A stretch of DNA of 64,000 bases from Neoconidiobolus thromboides FSU 785 (lineage: Eukaryota; Entomophthoromycota; Entomophthoromycetes; Entomophthorales; Neoconidiobolaceae), in assembly GCA_025603075.1 (NCBI GenBank), contig MU626266.1:62001-126000 (forward strand), given 5' to 3'. Shown here one piece after another: positions 21,748 to 33,500 of this stretch (within the stretch, counting starts at the first letter, position 1; each line of letters begins with the position of its first letter). The notes below the pieces were generated by a model. That model was not told where the DNA came from. It made no database searches and saw only the letters and a program-made list of their open reading frames with translations. A program made the translations under genes and the position numbers.

Positions 21748-22443
21748 TCCACTAATCTTTAAATTTTGATATTATTGTTCTTGCTCTTACTTTTTGTTTT
21801 TTATACTGATTTTTATGAATAAAAGTTTCCATATTTATGTAATTTCAAATGTTTGAATTATATAATTTAGAAAAGTGAATTTCTTTACATTAAATGCTTT
21901 AATAAGTGGTCTTAATTCTAGTTAGTCAATGTCGTTTAACTTGTTGCATCACTTGTTCCAGTTTCATGATATTAGAATAAGTTGTCATAATATTATTAAG
22001 AAATTCAATTTTAATAAAAAAGATTATTCCGCATATCAAATTATAACTTTTATAAATTTCTAAATATGTAAAAAGGTTTAAGCTAATAGCCTATTTATAA
22101 ATTCAGAAAATGTCAACTTAAAGACTTTTAATTAAAGGAAATAACGTTTTTATAAAAAGGAGAAGAGGAAATTAAGTTTAATTTGAGATAAAATAATGAA
22201 ATTTAATTCTTTGTAATTAAACTCTTATTTTTAATATTAAACAGCAATTATACTTTTGATCATTATTGTTGATTAATTTATTGACTGTATAGAACTAGTT
22301 GTTGTATTGAATGTATAAAGCTGGTTATTTGCATCTTCAACTTTAATTATTAGAAGTTTATAGATATTAATGAATAGACTTTTGTGATGGATATAGCTTG
22401 AATTTATTTTACTTTATTTCTAGTTTTATCACCTTTTAATATT

Positions 22444-22543
22444 TGAGAATGTATTTTTATGTTTAAGAACTTTGCTAACAATTTTTTCGCTCAAATAGCG
22501 CTTAAAAAATGGAAAAATAATGAAACCGAAAAAAACATTCCCA
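22444..22543 (+). mobile_element. Hairpin MITE, copy 3
   Basis: Full length but with a worn left end (TGAGAATG); the right end is CATTCCCA. The core CGCTCAAATAGCG is intact. The flanks no longer show a clean TA duplication. Confidence 0.82.
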
Positions 22544-23151
22544 TTTAATATTTTTATCTTAGGTATGTGCGATTGTTTACTTATTCAATGTCATAAAAAT
22601 AAATAAATCAAGAATAAAGAAACTAACATTTATATCCGATTCAACAGTTAATAATAATAAGATAGTTGGTAGCTTTTAATTACATAGAAAAATTATATGA
22701 TATATATAATTTAATTTATTATAATTATTGAAAACAATGACATTAACATTATTTTTCATTGAAAATTAGAGACTTATTAAAATATTAATTTGTTGATTGT
22801 ATATTTACAATAAATATTATATAATTGACTTTAAATATGATTTTTTTGGAAACTTTTTTGTAAGCAGTTGTATTAATAAAAACTATTATAATGTTTATAA
22901 ATAATAAAGTATTACAAAATGATGCGCAAGTATTATGAATGAAAGAATTCAATTGTATTTTTGTTGATTTTTATTAATTTTTATTGAGGATTGTTTTAAC
23001 TATTATAAAATATATAACTTTATATTAAAAATGAATATTTGTTTATTTTATAGTCCACAAACTGTTACTTAATTATATCATTATCTTAAATAGCCTTTAT
23101 TTTTTAAAAGTAACATTAATATTAATGATCAGTTTTATTCATAATAATAGT

Positions 23152-23250
23152 TGGGGTTGTTTTTTTTGACTTCATTATTTTATCTATTTTTTTAGCGCTA
23201 TTTAAGCGGAAAATTTGAGTAAAATTCTTAAACATAAAAATACATCCCCA
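23152..23250 (-). mobile_element. Hairpin MITE, copy 4
   Basis: Minus orientation, both ends clear (TGGGGTTGT..ACATCCCCA). The interior has a small deletion at the GTTAGTAAAATT segment (reads TTGAGTAAAATT). Confidence 0.82.
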
Positions 23251-24102
23251 ATTGTTATTTATCATTTTTGGTTTTTTTATAATGCCAAAGACAATTCAAA
23301 TTTAGCCTTTAGAAAAGTCGAAAAGGGGGAAAGTTTTTAATCGCAAGATTAAGAGTGGAAGTTAAAGGTAAAGAAAAGCGTTTATGGGTTGAATTGAGGG
23401 TTAAGAAAGCTTGTTATTTTTAATTTATTATAGAAACTTAACTCAGAAAAGAAGTAATCATGTTACTTTAATCAAATGTACCCTATTATTTTAACTTTGG
23501 TTTATTCTATGTTTTACTTTCTAAAAAAATAACATTAAAAAATAAAATAGATAATCTAATTTTTGTCTTTCTATTTCTAATTTATTATCAAATCTTTTAG
23601 AGGCAACCTTGGAATTATTGTATCTAGTTGAGTTACTTGAGTTACGTTTCGTAAGTAAGTGTTTGTTTAACATAGCAACTAAGATAATTTAGTTTAATTC
23701 AATATAATCGATTTATAATCGATTTATAATCAGTAGGAAAATAAACGATATCGATATTATTAACAGAAATTTATCAAAGAAAATGGATTATTAATGAAAC
23801 ATATCAATATGTGTAAATATATTACTGCTTTTTTAAATTGTTATCTAAATTTAATATACAAAGTTTGAAATTGAATCTTTAGATTTACTCAATAAAGATA
23901 ATGAAATATCAAGCTACCTGAGATGAAGTTATTAAATTCAAAAAGTCGAGATTAAAATTATAAGAGCATTTATTACCATTAGATATGTTTAAGGTTTATT
24001 TAAATCAATTTAAAATATTTGAATGTGAAGAAAATACTGAGTATTAAAAGTATTTAAAATTATATACGGTAAATAACTTAGGTTGATAATCTAGGTATTA
24101 TA

Positions 24103-24197
24103 AGGGGATGTATTTTTTTAAGAATTTTACTCAATCTTTCTGTTTAAATAGCGCTTAAAAAACGGGAAAAGTGATGAAGTCAAAAGAAACATTGCTA
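24103..24197 (+). mobile_element. Hairpin MITE, copy 5
   Basis: Inserted in the F-box relic. Left end TA|AGGGGATG, right end eroded (ACATTGCTA|TA). It lacks the GTG of the usual TTTTTGTGTTT segment. Confidence 0.82.
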
Positions 24198-24627
24198 TAA
24201 TAACAAATTTTGATAGCTTAAAAGTATTATATTATATTCGGAATGTTATGATACTATTGTTACCCTAATTAAGTTTAATTCAAGATTTGATTCTAGTTCT
24301 AGTTCTAGCTTAGCAATTAGAGGATATGAGCTTAATGGTATTATTAAGTATTTCAGTAATCTTAATAAATTGAAAAACATAAAACTAATAGATGATTCAC
24401 ATAATTATATTGATACTGATAAAAAAATCAATTGAAATTAACTGAGAATAGTAATCTAATTACACTAGGTTATTTTAATTTAAAATATCAAATAAATCAT
24501 CAATTTTTGAACTTGACTACATTAAAACAAATCTGTGTTCCTAGTTTATCACAAAGTTTACTACGTCCAATTTCTGCATTACTAAACATTTAAACTATTT
24601 ATATTAATAAGTTACTTTCTAATAATA

Positions 24628-24727
24628 AAGGATATATTTTTGTGTTTAAGAATTTTACTACCAATTTTTCTGCTTAAATAGTGCTTGAAAGATGGAAGAA
24701 GTAATGAAGCCAAAAAAAACACCCCCA
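24628..24727 (+). mobile_element. Hairpin MITE, copy 6
   Basis: Second insertion in the F-box relic. The right end ACACCCCCA|TA is intact, the left is AAGGATATA. F-box coding blocks resume directly after it. Confidence 0.85.
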
Positions 24728-24890
24728 TATTTTATAAATTGATTTGTAATGAAGAATTCAATAATAAAAATAATTTAATAAAATCTAAATTTATAAACTG
24801 TATCAAAATCAAGTTTATAAATGAATATAGCGTATTTACTAACTTTTTATTCTTATCTTCAAATTTTGGGACATTCTAATTAAAATTGTC

Positions 24891-25281
24891 TACCAAATCT
24901 AATATTAAATACAAGTAATAATCCTGTCCTTGTTATCCCATTATTATTCGTTATAAACACTAAATATAAAATCCTGTTCTTTATAATTAAAAAAGAATTC
25001 AATGTTAAATTGGATATAGCTATAATAAAAGAATTCATTATAATTAATAATAATAAATTCTATTTTAACAGTCTTTTAGTTTTATATTTTAAAATTTATT
25101 ATGTTTTGTACTCATATTTATTTTATTTTATATACTAAAAAAGATTTAAAAAATAAACTATATGAATACTGTAACAAACTTGTATCTATTTTCAATTAAT
25201 AAATAAAAAATAAAAAACAATGTTAATCTTAAGTTCCAATTGAATATTTAATACTAAAAGAAAAATACTTTATTAAACTTA
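24891..25281. other. Intergenic, GRASP 3' side
   Basis: 391 bp of very AT-rich sequence between the F-box relic and the GRASP stop codon. Nothing further is recognised. Confidence 0.5.
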
Positions 25282-26724
25282 TTATAAACCAGAATTTACA
25301 TGTTCATCCGTTACTTTGTTTTCCGAACTTACATCACTATTTTGATTAACTTCTGGTTTTTGGTCATTAAGTTCAAGTTGATTGAGACTCTGGTTAATTT
25401 GTTCTACGTTAGCAGTTGTATCCACAGTTTGTTTAATAGGATTCATTTCAACACTTTGTAGCGGTTCAATTTCAACTTCTTCAGTTGCTTCTTGTTTTTC
25501 TTCAACTTTTGTTTTAGGCTCTTCTTTTGTTTCCAAAGTTTTATTATTATCAACTAAATTGGTATTAATATCTTCTTTGGCTTCATTCAGAGTGCTTGGA
25601 ATCAAAGTTTCAGTATTAGATTCTTCTTGAGGTTTATCTGATAAAGTGCTTGGAACTAAGTTTTCCTTAATTGTTAGTTCTTGAGGCTCAACTAATAAAG
25701 CTCCTGGGGTTGAACTATTATTATCATATACATTAAGATCATTCTCTTTTTCTACTATCTCCGTTGGAATAGTTTGAGTTGTGTTTTCAGGAACATGACC
25801 TAAATCATTGTTATCTTTATTATCCGAATGAGGTTGATTAATGGTATTTTCATTTTGATTTAAATTCTCATCTTGCTGCTCGGGTAATTTAATAGGAACT
25901 CGATGTAATAAGCCAGACGCAACACCACAACCTAATAAACCTTCACCACCCCAATCTCTTTTAGGTAAAATAACTACTTCTCTACAATTATCCCAAACTT
26001 GATTGTAAACTAATAATGATAACAGTTTGCCCTCATGTTCCTCAATTAAATCATAGAAATCATTCTCATCCTCTAAGCTACGATATTCACAACCAACAAT
26101 ATAATCGCTATGAGCCTGTAACCCGGCTCTGTCGGCTGGGGATCTAGGGTGAATATCCTATGATGAATAAAGGTTAGTGAGATTTATCTAGATAATAATC
26201 GTGAATTACCAATATGTGCCACACACAGCTTAAACCTTTCTCAACGCTTGAGTATCTTACGCTACAACCTTCAATTCTAATTCAGATACTTAAAATGAGC
26301 CAATTAAAACTAATTACCTAATAAACCATCTTTTGGGTTTGGTGACCAAGTATTTGTAGGATTTAAAATTAATTCTGCCAATTCATTAATATAAAATTCA
26401 AATTAAAAAAACTGATATACTTACCTCGAATACTACGAGTTTTTAAAGAAAAAACACTTAATTTAACATCTTGATTTGCAAACCTTGAAATATAAATAGC
26501 AAAATCTTTTAAAGTAGTGATCGTTGTTTGATCATTAATTGATACAATAAAATCAAAATAAGGGTTTAATCCTGCTTTTTCTGCGGGTGAATTGGGTTTA
26601 ACCTGGTTATTAAATTAGCTTTAATTATTATAACAATATATTCGCTTACTTTTAATACATGGAAACCGTTATAATCCGAGAGGTCTTGATCAGATTGATT
26701 TTCAAGTGATTGATTATTTCCCAT
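25282..26724 (-). CDS. GRH1: GRASP55/65 Golgi stacking protein (Grh1 type)
   Basis: Golgi and ER-exit-site peripheral protein with two PDZ-like domains, acting in stacking, tethering and unconventional secretion. Five exons (26650-26724, 26425-26602, 26318-26374, 26210-26268, 25282-26157) give 414 residues. The N-terminus MGNNQS fits an N-myristoylation consensus (Gly2, Ser6). PDZ1 covers about 18-105 (GFHVLKVKPNSPAEKAGLNP, then FDFIVSIND); PDZ2 covers about 106-205 (GLLGCSVRYSS, VWHILDIHPRSPADRAGL, DYIVGCEY, VYNQVWDNCREVVILP, WGGEGLLGCGVASG-LHR). From about 215 the protein is an acidic, Glu/Asn/Thr-rich tail with a short repeat L-PSTL (at LVPSTLSDK and LIPSTLNEA). All phases agree. The family call is secure. 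Confidence 0.93.
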
Positions 26725-26880
26725 TTTATTTTTATAAAAAAATAAAGAATTTTGATGACATGAGTAAGAATTAAATAAGCATAATTAACTTAAAATTTGC
26801 AATTCTCTTAGTTAATTTATTCAATAAATTGAAATTTAATAAAAATGTTAAAATTTGATAAAAAAATTTATTGATAAAAA

Positions 26881-28301
26881 TCAAAATGTCAAATAACCTT
26901 TAGAATAAAGATAATAAACTAACAAACTAAACCAAAGGAGAGCAACAATAGCATTATTATAATTCACACTTGTTGGATTTACATCCTTAGTTTCAACTAC
27001 AGTTGTTTGTTTACTTTTTTCATTTACATTACTGGTACCACTACTACCTAAAAAAATATTTTAAACATTTCTATGCTTAATTTAATTACTGAAGTTACCT
27101 GTATATTTCATAGCCAATTTAGAAGAAGAAGTTACATTCTTCTTACGTTTACTAGTATCTTCATCATCTTCTAATCCTTCACCAAATTCATCAAAAATAC
27201 CAATATTTAATTTAAATACCATCCTAGAAGCTTCAATAATTTCAGCTAAAAATATATGTTACCAAATGATCTATAAATATTGAGCTTGTGTTTACCTTTC
27301 ATTTGATCATCAACACGAATAGCGTTTAATCGTCCAAGATAAAACTCTCTAAAATCCGCCAAATCAGTAATATTTTCAAAGCGATAAAAAGCGGTGCCTC
27401 GTTCATCTTTGAGACTGAAATTACGTTTTAATTTTCTAGAAATAACTTGACCACCTATGACAAAATGAGTTAGTATTAATTTCTAATACTAATCTTATTA
27501 CATACCAAACATATCCCCTAAATAACGAGTAAATGCGTGAGAAATAAGTTGATGGGGTGCATTTCTAGCACAATTACGAATATGATCCATATATACTTTA
27601 GTAGCTTTGGTAGGTTGGGCATTTTCCTTCCAGTTAGGGCCTAAAAAGAATTCCAAATCTTCTAATAAAGATGGAATTCGATTCACTTGTCTTGGAAAAT
27701 GAACTAAGCCAACGATAGGATGAGTACGAAATTTGATTGTTTCTTCTTCCATCGTTGAATAAATAAAATATAAACACGTTAGAAATTTCGCATATGTATC
27801 GCTACTGATCTTGCCCTTAATTAAATGTCTATCATTACATTGCCATTAGTATAAATTTAATAAAAATAAAAATTGGTTTTACTTAATAAATATACATCTT
27901 TCTGCTTCAGCATGAACATCCAAAGTATCTTCCAACATTTTATTAGATAACGTTTGAGTCCCCGATTCTAAAGGCTCAATAAACAACTCATTACGAATGG
28001 ACTTAACAAATCCAATAATAGAAAACCCATCCATACAACTTAATTCTTTTTCATTTTCTCCAGGTGCAAAAGCAGGGCATAATTTATGGTCTTTTGGTAT
28101 CTCTTTAACTAATAGCTCAATTTCTTCTGGATTTTTGCCACTAAATGGACAACCTTCTTTAAACGCTGGGCATTGTCCAACTAAATCTGAAGTTAATCGA
28201 CCATGTGGATTTGAAAATGGACAACCATGATGAAACGCTGGACATTTTACATTAAGACTTTCAAGCGTTTCTTGTACTTTTACATAATCTGATTCTTGCA
28301 T
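26881..28301 (-). CDS. Heme oxygenase with N-terminal Cys-Pro repeats and C-terminal TM anchor
   Basis: Oxidatively opens heme to biliverdin, iron and CO. Five exons (27883-28301, 27506-27828, 27296-27454, 27099-27245, 26881-27047) give 404 residues. The catalytic domain starts near residue 118: LSNKMLEDTLDVHAEAER places the proximal His at 130; FLTCLYFIYSTMEEE follows, and the distal helix reads HAFTRYLGDMFGGQVISRK (about 237-256), the heme oxygenase signature. A hydrophobic helix close to the C-terminus (about 380-398) would anchor it to the ER or another membrane. Upstream of the domain, residues 18-80 contain five CP dipeptides (Cys20, 27, 44, 51, 75) in the repeating form CPAF--GCPFS, resembling heme-regulatory motifs. 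The extra N-terminal part and the anchor make it longer than a minimal enzyme. Confidence 0.92.
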
Positions 28302-28818
28302 TGTTTTATTAACTCTTTTAAAAAAATTGTTTGCTTTCGTTGACTGTATTTATATATATTTTTTATTTAATCTGATAAAACATTTTCAGCTTTTGATTAT
28401 TTTTATAGTTGTTAAAATAACAACACCCTTAAATAAAAGTGGGAGAGGAAAGTGATTCGTTTTAAAATAAAAGTCTTAGCTTCATCTCAGCCAATAATTT
28501 CCAATTTATTTTATAAATGATCTTCATTAAATTATATATTTATAAAATTGTTGTTTTATTAAGTCATAAGGTAAAACTTCAAGCACCGATTGAATTTGTA
28601 TGGTTTTAATTTTAAAATTAAAAAGTAATAGCATTACCGAAGTAACAAAGGAGGGTGTTTTTTTTGGCTTCATCACCTTTTCTATCTTTTAAGCGTTATT
28701 TGAGTGTAAAAATTGGTAGTAAAATTCTTAAACACAAAAATATATCCCCAAATAGTAAACATCAATAATGTTAAATAGAGAAAATAAAGATTTAAAAACA
28801 GCTGAAATTTATTTACTA
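28302..28818. other. Intergenic with one MITE copy
   Basis: 517 bp between the heme oxygenase start and the stop of the DUF1365 gene. It holds MITE copy 7, about 350 bp upstream of the heme oxygenase start codon. Confidence 0.55.
28650..28750 (-). mobile_element. Hairpin MITE, copy 7
   Basis: Minus orientation; ends AGGAGGGTG and TATATCCCCA. It is the copy whose TATATCCCC end matches the target variant hit in the nested insertion at 44.4 kb. Confidence 0.83.
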
Positions 28819-30573
28819 TTAAATCGATATCTCCTTTTTGTTTAAGTAAAAAATAAAACAAAATAAATTGAATTTTTCTTCTTCATCTTTAATCTCACTT
28901 AAATTGCTTTCATCCATGGAATCAAACTTTAATTTATTATCTAAATATAAAATATTAATACAAAAAGGTTAGTAGTAAAAGATAGTTACCTTGATTTAAT
29001 TCCAATAAACTACTCAAATTATAATAGTATCTCTTCCATATTTCATTTGGAGACTTTAGTCTTTCGAAACTAGCAATCAATTGAAATATTTTATTCTCAA
29101 GTGTCATTAAAAATAAGCCTAATAGTATATATAATGCATGAAAGACTATACTATTAGCATTGGTATCAAATAAATTGATAGCACTATTTATCTTTTTATC
29201 GCTGTGAATAGGCAGCACTAGCTGCGAATTATCTAAATTTCTAACTTCTTGTGAGTTAGAAGAATTCAATAGAATTTGTTTTTTTAACATCCATTTTCTT
29301 GTATTACTAATAAATGACAAACTATAACTTTGAATAAAATCCAAGTTGAATTGATTTTTAGATGTCAATGCTTCAAGTTGAATAAATTGATTCCAATACA
29401 CTAAGAATACACCAAGTTTATTACATTTCCAACAACCTCGCATATACGTTGAAGCTAAAATTGGTAATGTATCTTGGTTAATTTTTGTTTCTAAAATGAG
29501 TCCAGTAAATAATTCATAACCATAAAAATCAAAGATTAAACTATCTTTTACAGTTGTGATGTTGTTTAATATAGTGCTTGAGTTAGGGTATTTAGGGGAT
29601 GCAGGTAAGTTCAAATGAATCTTTAAATTAAACGCTTTGCTTAGCTTTAAGAAATAAGCTTCAATTAACTTATAACAATAACTAGAATAATAATATTATT
29701 TTTGTGTTGTTTTATAAATGTATTTGATAATATACCTTTCAATGAAATCTGGATCTTTATAAAGCAAAGAATTAACTCTTGGTGTAGGTCTTTGAAATAT
29801 TGTTATTTTTTTAAAATAATGGAGCTTAAAAGCCTCATATAAAATACGGGGCATCGTTAGCAAAGCATGATATGAAAAATAAACCAAACAGTAACTTAAG
29901 TTTTTACAAGTAAATTCAAGACTTTCGTTACTACTCACTTTAGCCATAAATTTTTTGTCTTTATTACTATCAATTAACCTCAATTTGACATATAGTTTGT
30001 TACTTTTGATAATATCTTTGTACTCTGTTTCATAAATTCCTTTTCGATCATTAAAGGGAGATACATGGAAATCGCGATTAATTATAGCTTTATTGTTATC
30101 ATTTCCTTCTAATATGTAAATATGTCTTTCCCCAAAGGTATTATTAACTTCATAAACTACTTTTTGTAACTTCAAGTCAGTATCATAACAAAAATAGAAA
30201 GAAACTGGATTAAAAGAATAGCCAAGTACCCTTGGTGTTGTTACAAAGACTATTCTGTAATACTCTGGCGAATATCCCAACTAAAATGGAATAAGAAATA
30301 ATAAAAGAATGCGAATAAACTTACCTTATCTTTTAAATAATTTAAGAAGTTTTCCTTAATACTATAATTATTATTAGTAAAGTAGTCTTTATCATAAATT
30401 GAAAATAGACTAAATTGATTATATTTAAACATATTGTTTTGTTGAATGTTGTTTAAATCTATAGCAAAATAAAATACACTATATTTAAAATCATGCTGAA
30501 CAGGTAGATATCGCTGATGGATTGTTTCTCCTAATAGTATTGTTTGCTCCATTTTAATATATTTAATTGACAA
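28819..30573 (-). CDS. DUF1365-family protein with C-terminal extension
   Basis: Four exons (30325-30573, 29736-30280, 28990-29681, 28819-28940) give 535 residues. The first 250 or so follow the DUF1365 pattern known from bacteria and fungi: ILLGETIHQRYLPVQHDFKY, then FSIYDKDYF, then VFVTTPRVLGYSFNPVSFYF with CYD, VVYEVNNTFGERHIYIL, FHVSPFNDRKG and HALLTMPRILYEAFKLHYFK. A bacterial protein would end here; this one continues through an intron whose splicing removes an in-frame stop (FIES|YCYKLIEAYFLK) into about 280 more residues with a hydrophobic helix (SIVFHALYILLGLFLMTLE). The biochemical role of DUF1365 is not settled; bacterial relatives often sit beside lipid cyclopropanation or flavin genes. 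The start could be the second Met (MEQTILL), 7 residues in. Confidence 0.8.
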
Positions 30574-32034
30574 AACGTTTCTTAATTTTTATCATTTGAT
30601 TAGTATTTATAACTCTATGGATAAATTTAAGGAGTAGCTAAGCACAAATTAAAGTAATAAATATCTTTTCTATCCCTTAATTGATATAAATTCTATTCTC
30701 ATTTTACATTACTGGTTAGCTGTATCAAAAAAAAATTTCGTCATTGATCTTGCGATTTTGTAAATTATCGATAATCGCTATAAAAATATTATATTTTGAA
30801 GAACTTCAATTTTTCACCTAAAAATTAAACTGAGATTTTCATTTCTAACTTTATCCGGGGTTTTGATTTTACCCAAATTATAGCGATTAAATTGTTAGAT
30901 TGAATAAGTGTACCTATTTATGTTCTTTAGCAAAGCTAGGGAATTCGCTTCTTAATTCCAAGTTAACTTTAGCTATCAGATTTTAAGCTTAAAGAAAGTC
31001 CTCAAACTACTATCCGTTCCTTGGTATTCCTATTCTCTATCTTATCATCTTATGTATTGAAAAGCTATTCTTTTGTTTTGAAAATAGTATAAATAGTTTT
31101 AAAGTTGATGACAAACCAATATAAGATAAAACCGTTGGTGCATCAAATAGCTAAATTTTGTGTACTTACTATTTTATATTTTATATAGCTTTTGTAGTCA
31201 TTTCCTTTAGTAAAATTAAATTACAATCAAAATGCAATTTCCGACTTGGTCTAAATTTTATCTTATAATTGATAGACTTATAATCAGAGTATACAATAAG
31301 CGTTTAATACTTTGCACCTTGGTTAATGACAACTTCCCTCCCATTTTTACCCTCATTAACTTTATTATACAGCGTTTTTAGTGTGATGTTTGGAAGTTCT
31401 GTACAATCTAGCCGTGAGATTATTTTAAATTGATTTTTAAAAAATTGAAGACATTAAATAGGATTTAATAATAAAATAATGATATTTTAAGTATTCCAAT
31501 TTAAACGTCACATATGCTTTGTTTTAACTACATCATTCCCATATTAAGTAATACTAAATCGGCGAGAACTTTATGCATAATTATAGCAAGTATTATTGAA
31601 GAAATAGATACAAATCCAACCTCAGTCACTTAATAGATTAACAAAGGTGCAGTTTTAAATTGATGCTTATAGGAGCATAGTGCTTTCAGGAGATAATTTA
31701 ACAGTTACAGAACTGAAAGTTAAAATTGAGATCAATATATAAAATTAGAAGCTATAAGTTGATAGTAAACCTGTATTTTAAACAGAATCATTTGATGTAT
31801 CACTACTTCTTGGAATTAAGGTTGTGAAATTCAATAAAAATAATTTTAGGAATAACTATAAAGAATGCCAAGTTTGGGTATGAAGAGTTATACAAATTTA
31901 GAAAATAGCATAATAAACTGCAATATCCTCATCAAATTAGCTTACCAAATCATCAAACGTGCATGATTTAAAAATAAGCTATTAAATCAAAAAAATAAAA
32001 AGTACTAAAGATCAACTTATATATTTTATTTAAA
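30574..32034. other. Intergenic, no gene seen
   Basis: About 1.5 kb between two divergent genes. No MITE copy, exon pattern or RNA gene was recognised; the local GC is slightly higher than in other spacers. Confidence 0.5.
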
Positions 32035-33340
32035 ATGACCTCCGAAGGTTATATACCAGTAACAGCGAACGATCAGCATGATGGTATGATAGATGATATA
32101 AAATTATCTACCAATTACTCACAGCAATCTCAATTGATTAAATCAAACTCTTCTAGCAATTATAATACCATTTTAAAGATATTAAGGCTATTATGGATCT
32201 TTAACTTTATCTATCATGAATACGTTCAATTTGAGTGGAACGTACTCAGCTGTGATTATCCTTCATCTGCTCCTGGAGATTATTATAAATTAATGCTACT
32301 AGCTGACCCGCAGTTAACGGATCATTTTTCTTATAAACAAAAGGACGGGATACTATTAACTGCAACTATGTTTTATTCTGATATCTTTATGTTAAAACAT
32401 TATTCAGCTATGTTGAGATGGCGTACTCCAGATCATGTTTACTATTTGGGTGATTTGTTTGACGGTGGTAGGGAGTGGGAGGATGAAAGGTAAAATAAAC
32501 ATAATAACAGTTAATAGATAAATAACTTTGAATAATAGATGGTATAACGAGTTAAGTCGATTCAATTTAATATTTAATAAACGTAATAAGCAAATAAATT
32601 ACCATTATGTACCAGGAAACCATGATATAGGACTTGGGGGCAGGATCAAAGAGGATGTAGTAAGACGATATGAAAGCGTATTTGGTTCTGTCAACTCACA
32701 TATTAAGGTTGGTAACTATACTTTAATAACTATCAATTCTTTAGGGTTAGTTAATAATGATGAAAGTGTTTTAAAGTTTATAAAAAAATTTGAGCCATCT
32801 CAAAACAATATAGTTTTATCTCATATTCCCTTTTATCGCGAAGGCTCAATAAAATGCGGTCCTTTACGTGACCCACGTGCATCCCATGATCGTATTCATC
32901 AAGGGTTTGGGATTCAATATCAAAACTTAATATACAAAAGGCAGAGTGAGCTTATATTAAATCAAATAAAGCCAAAATTTATATTTTCTGGGGATGACCA
33001 TGATGCTTGCTTAATTGCCCATTCAAACGAAACTGTTGAGTTTAGCGTCCCCTCTTACTCTTGGTTACAAGGCTCTTTACAACCAGGTTATTTACTGTTA
33101 ACCATACCAAAGAACAGTAGTCTAGATGCTGAATTTAAACTATGTACTTTTCATACTCAACTTTATACTTATTATTTGTATATTTACTTTCTAGTTTTTA
33201 CTATCTGTTTACTAGTATTTCTAGTTTTTTATTTTAAATCCTCTGTTAAGAAAATTCCGCATCAGCTTATCTATGTGGTGTGGCCAAGTCTCGTAGTTTA
33301 TGTGGTGCTATTAATTACCCCTTACAATCTAACCTATTAA
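32035..33340 (+). CDS. Ted1/Cdc1-type membrane metallophosphoesterase
   Basis: Calcineurin-like phosphoesterase of the Cdc1/Ted1/PGAP5 (MPPE1) group, ER-Golgi enzymes that remove ethanolamine-phosphate from GPI anchors and aid cargo exit. Two exons (32035-32489 and 32539-33340, phase 2) give 418 residues. A hydrophobic N-terminal segment (about 47-60) precedes the metal-binding motifs: LADPQLTD (about 88-95, the D-x-Q form typical of this group), YLGDLFDGG (about 137-146), VPGNHDIG (about 172-179), LSHIPFYR (about 243-250) and SGDDHDA (about 301-307). The C-terminus has two further helices (LYIYFLVFTICLLVFLVFYF and VVWPSLVVYVVLLITP). There is no KKXX-type end. Choice among Cdc1, Ted1 and PGAP5 is not resolved here. 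Confidence 0.87.
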
Positions 33341-33500
33341 CGTTACAGCTGTAAAAATTCAAATGTGGAATTTTAACAGCTATGATAATTTTCACATCTT
33401 TGAATTGTGGTTTAATTTAAGCATTATACTGTTCAATAAAAAATAAAAATGAAAATAAAAACAAATTCAAGTCCTTAAGTGTCTTTTATTAAATACATGT

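Larger units (their letters stand above)
21748..23575. other. Intergenic with two MITE copies
   Basis: AT-rich region without genes. It holds MITE copies 3 and 4 in opposite orientations. The remaining sequence shows no exon signals. Confidence 0.55.
23576..24890 (+). pseudogene. Decayed F-box gene with two MITE insertions
   Basis: A relic of the same family as the intact F-box genes at 47976-55004, but on the plus strand and about 23 kb away. Family blocks can be read in order across changing frames: SNLLSNLLEATLELLYLVEL then LELRFVSKCLFNIATK; YRYY then KFIKENGLLMKHINM; PLDMFKVYLNQFKIFE; GIIKYFSNLNKLKNIKLIDD; SNLITLGYFNLKYQINHQFL; and, beyond a MITE, SKFINCIKIKFINEYSVFTN. Stops and frameshifts interrupt it throughout, and MITE copies 5 and 6 split it. 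It is clearly non-functional as a protein gene. Confidence 0.8.
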
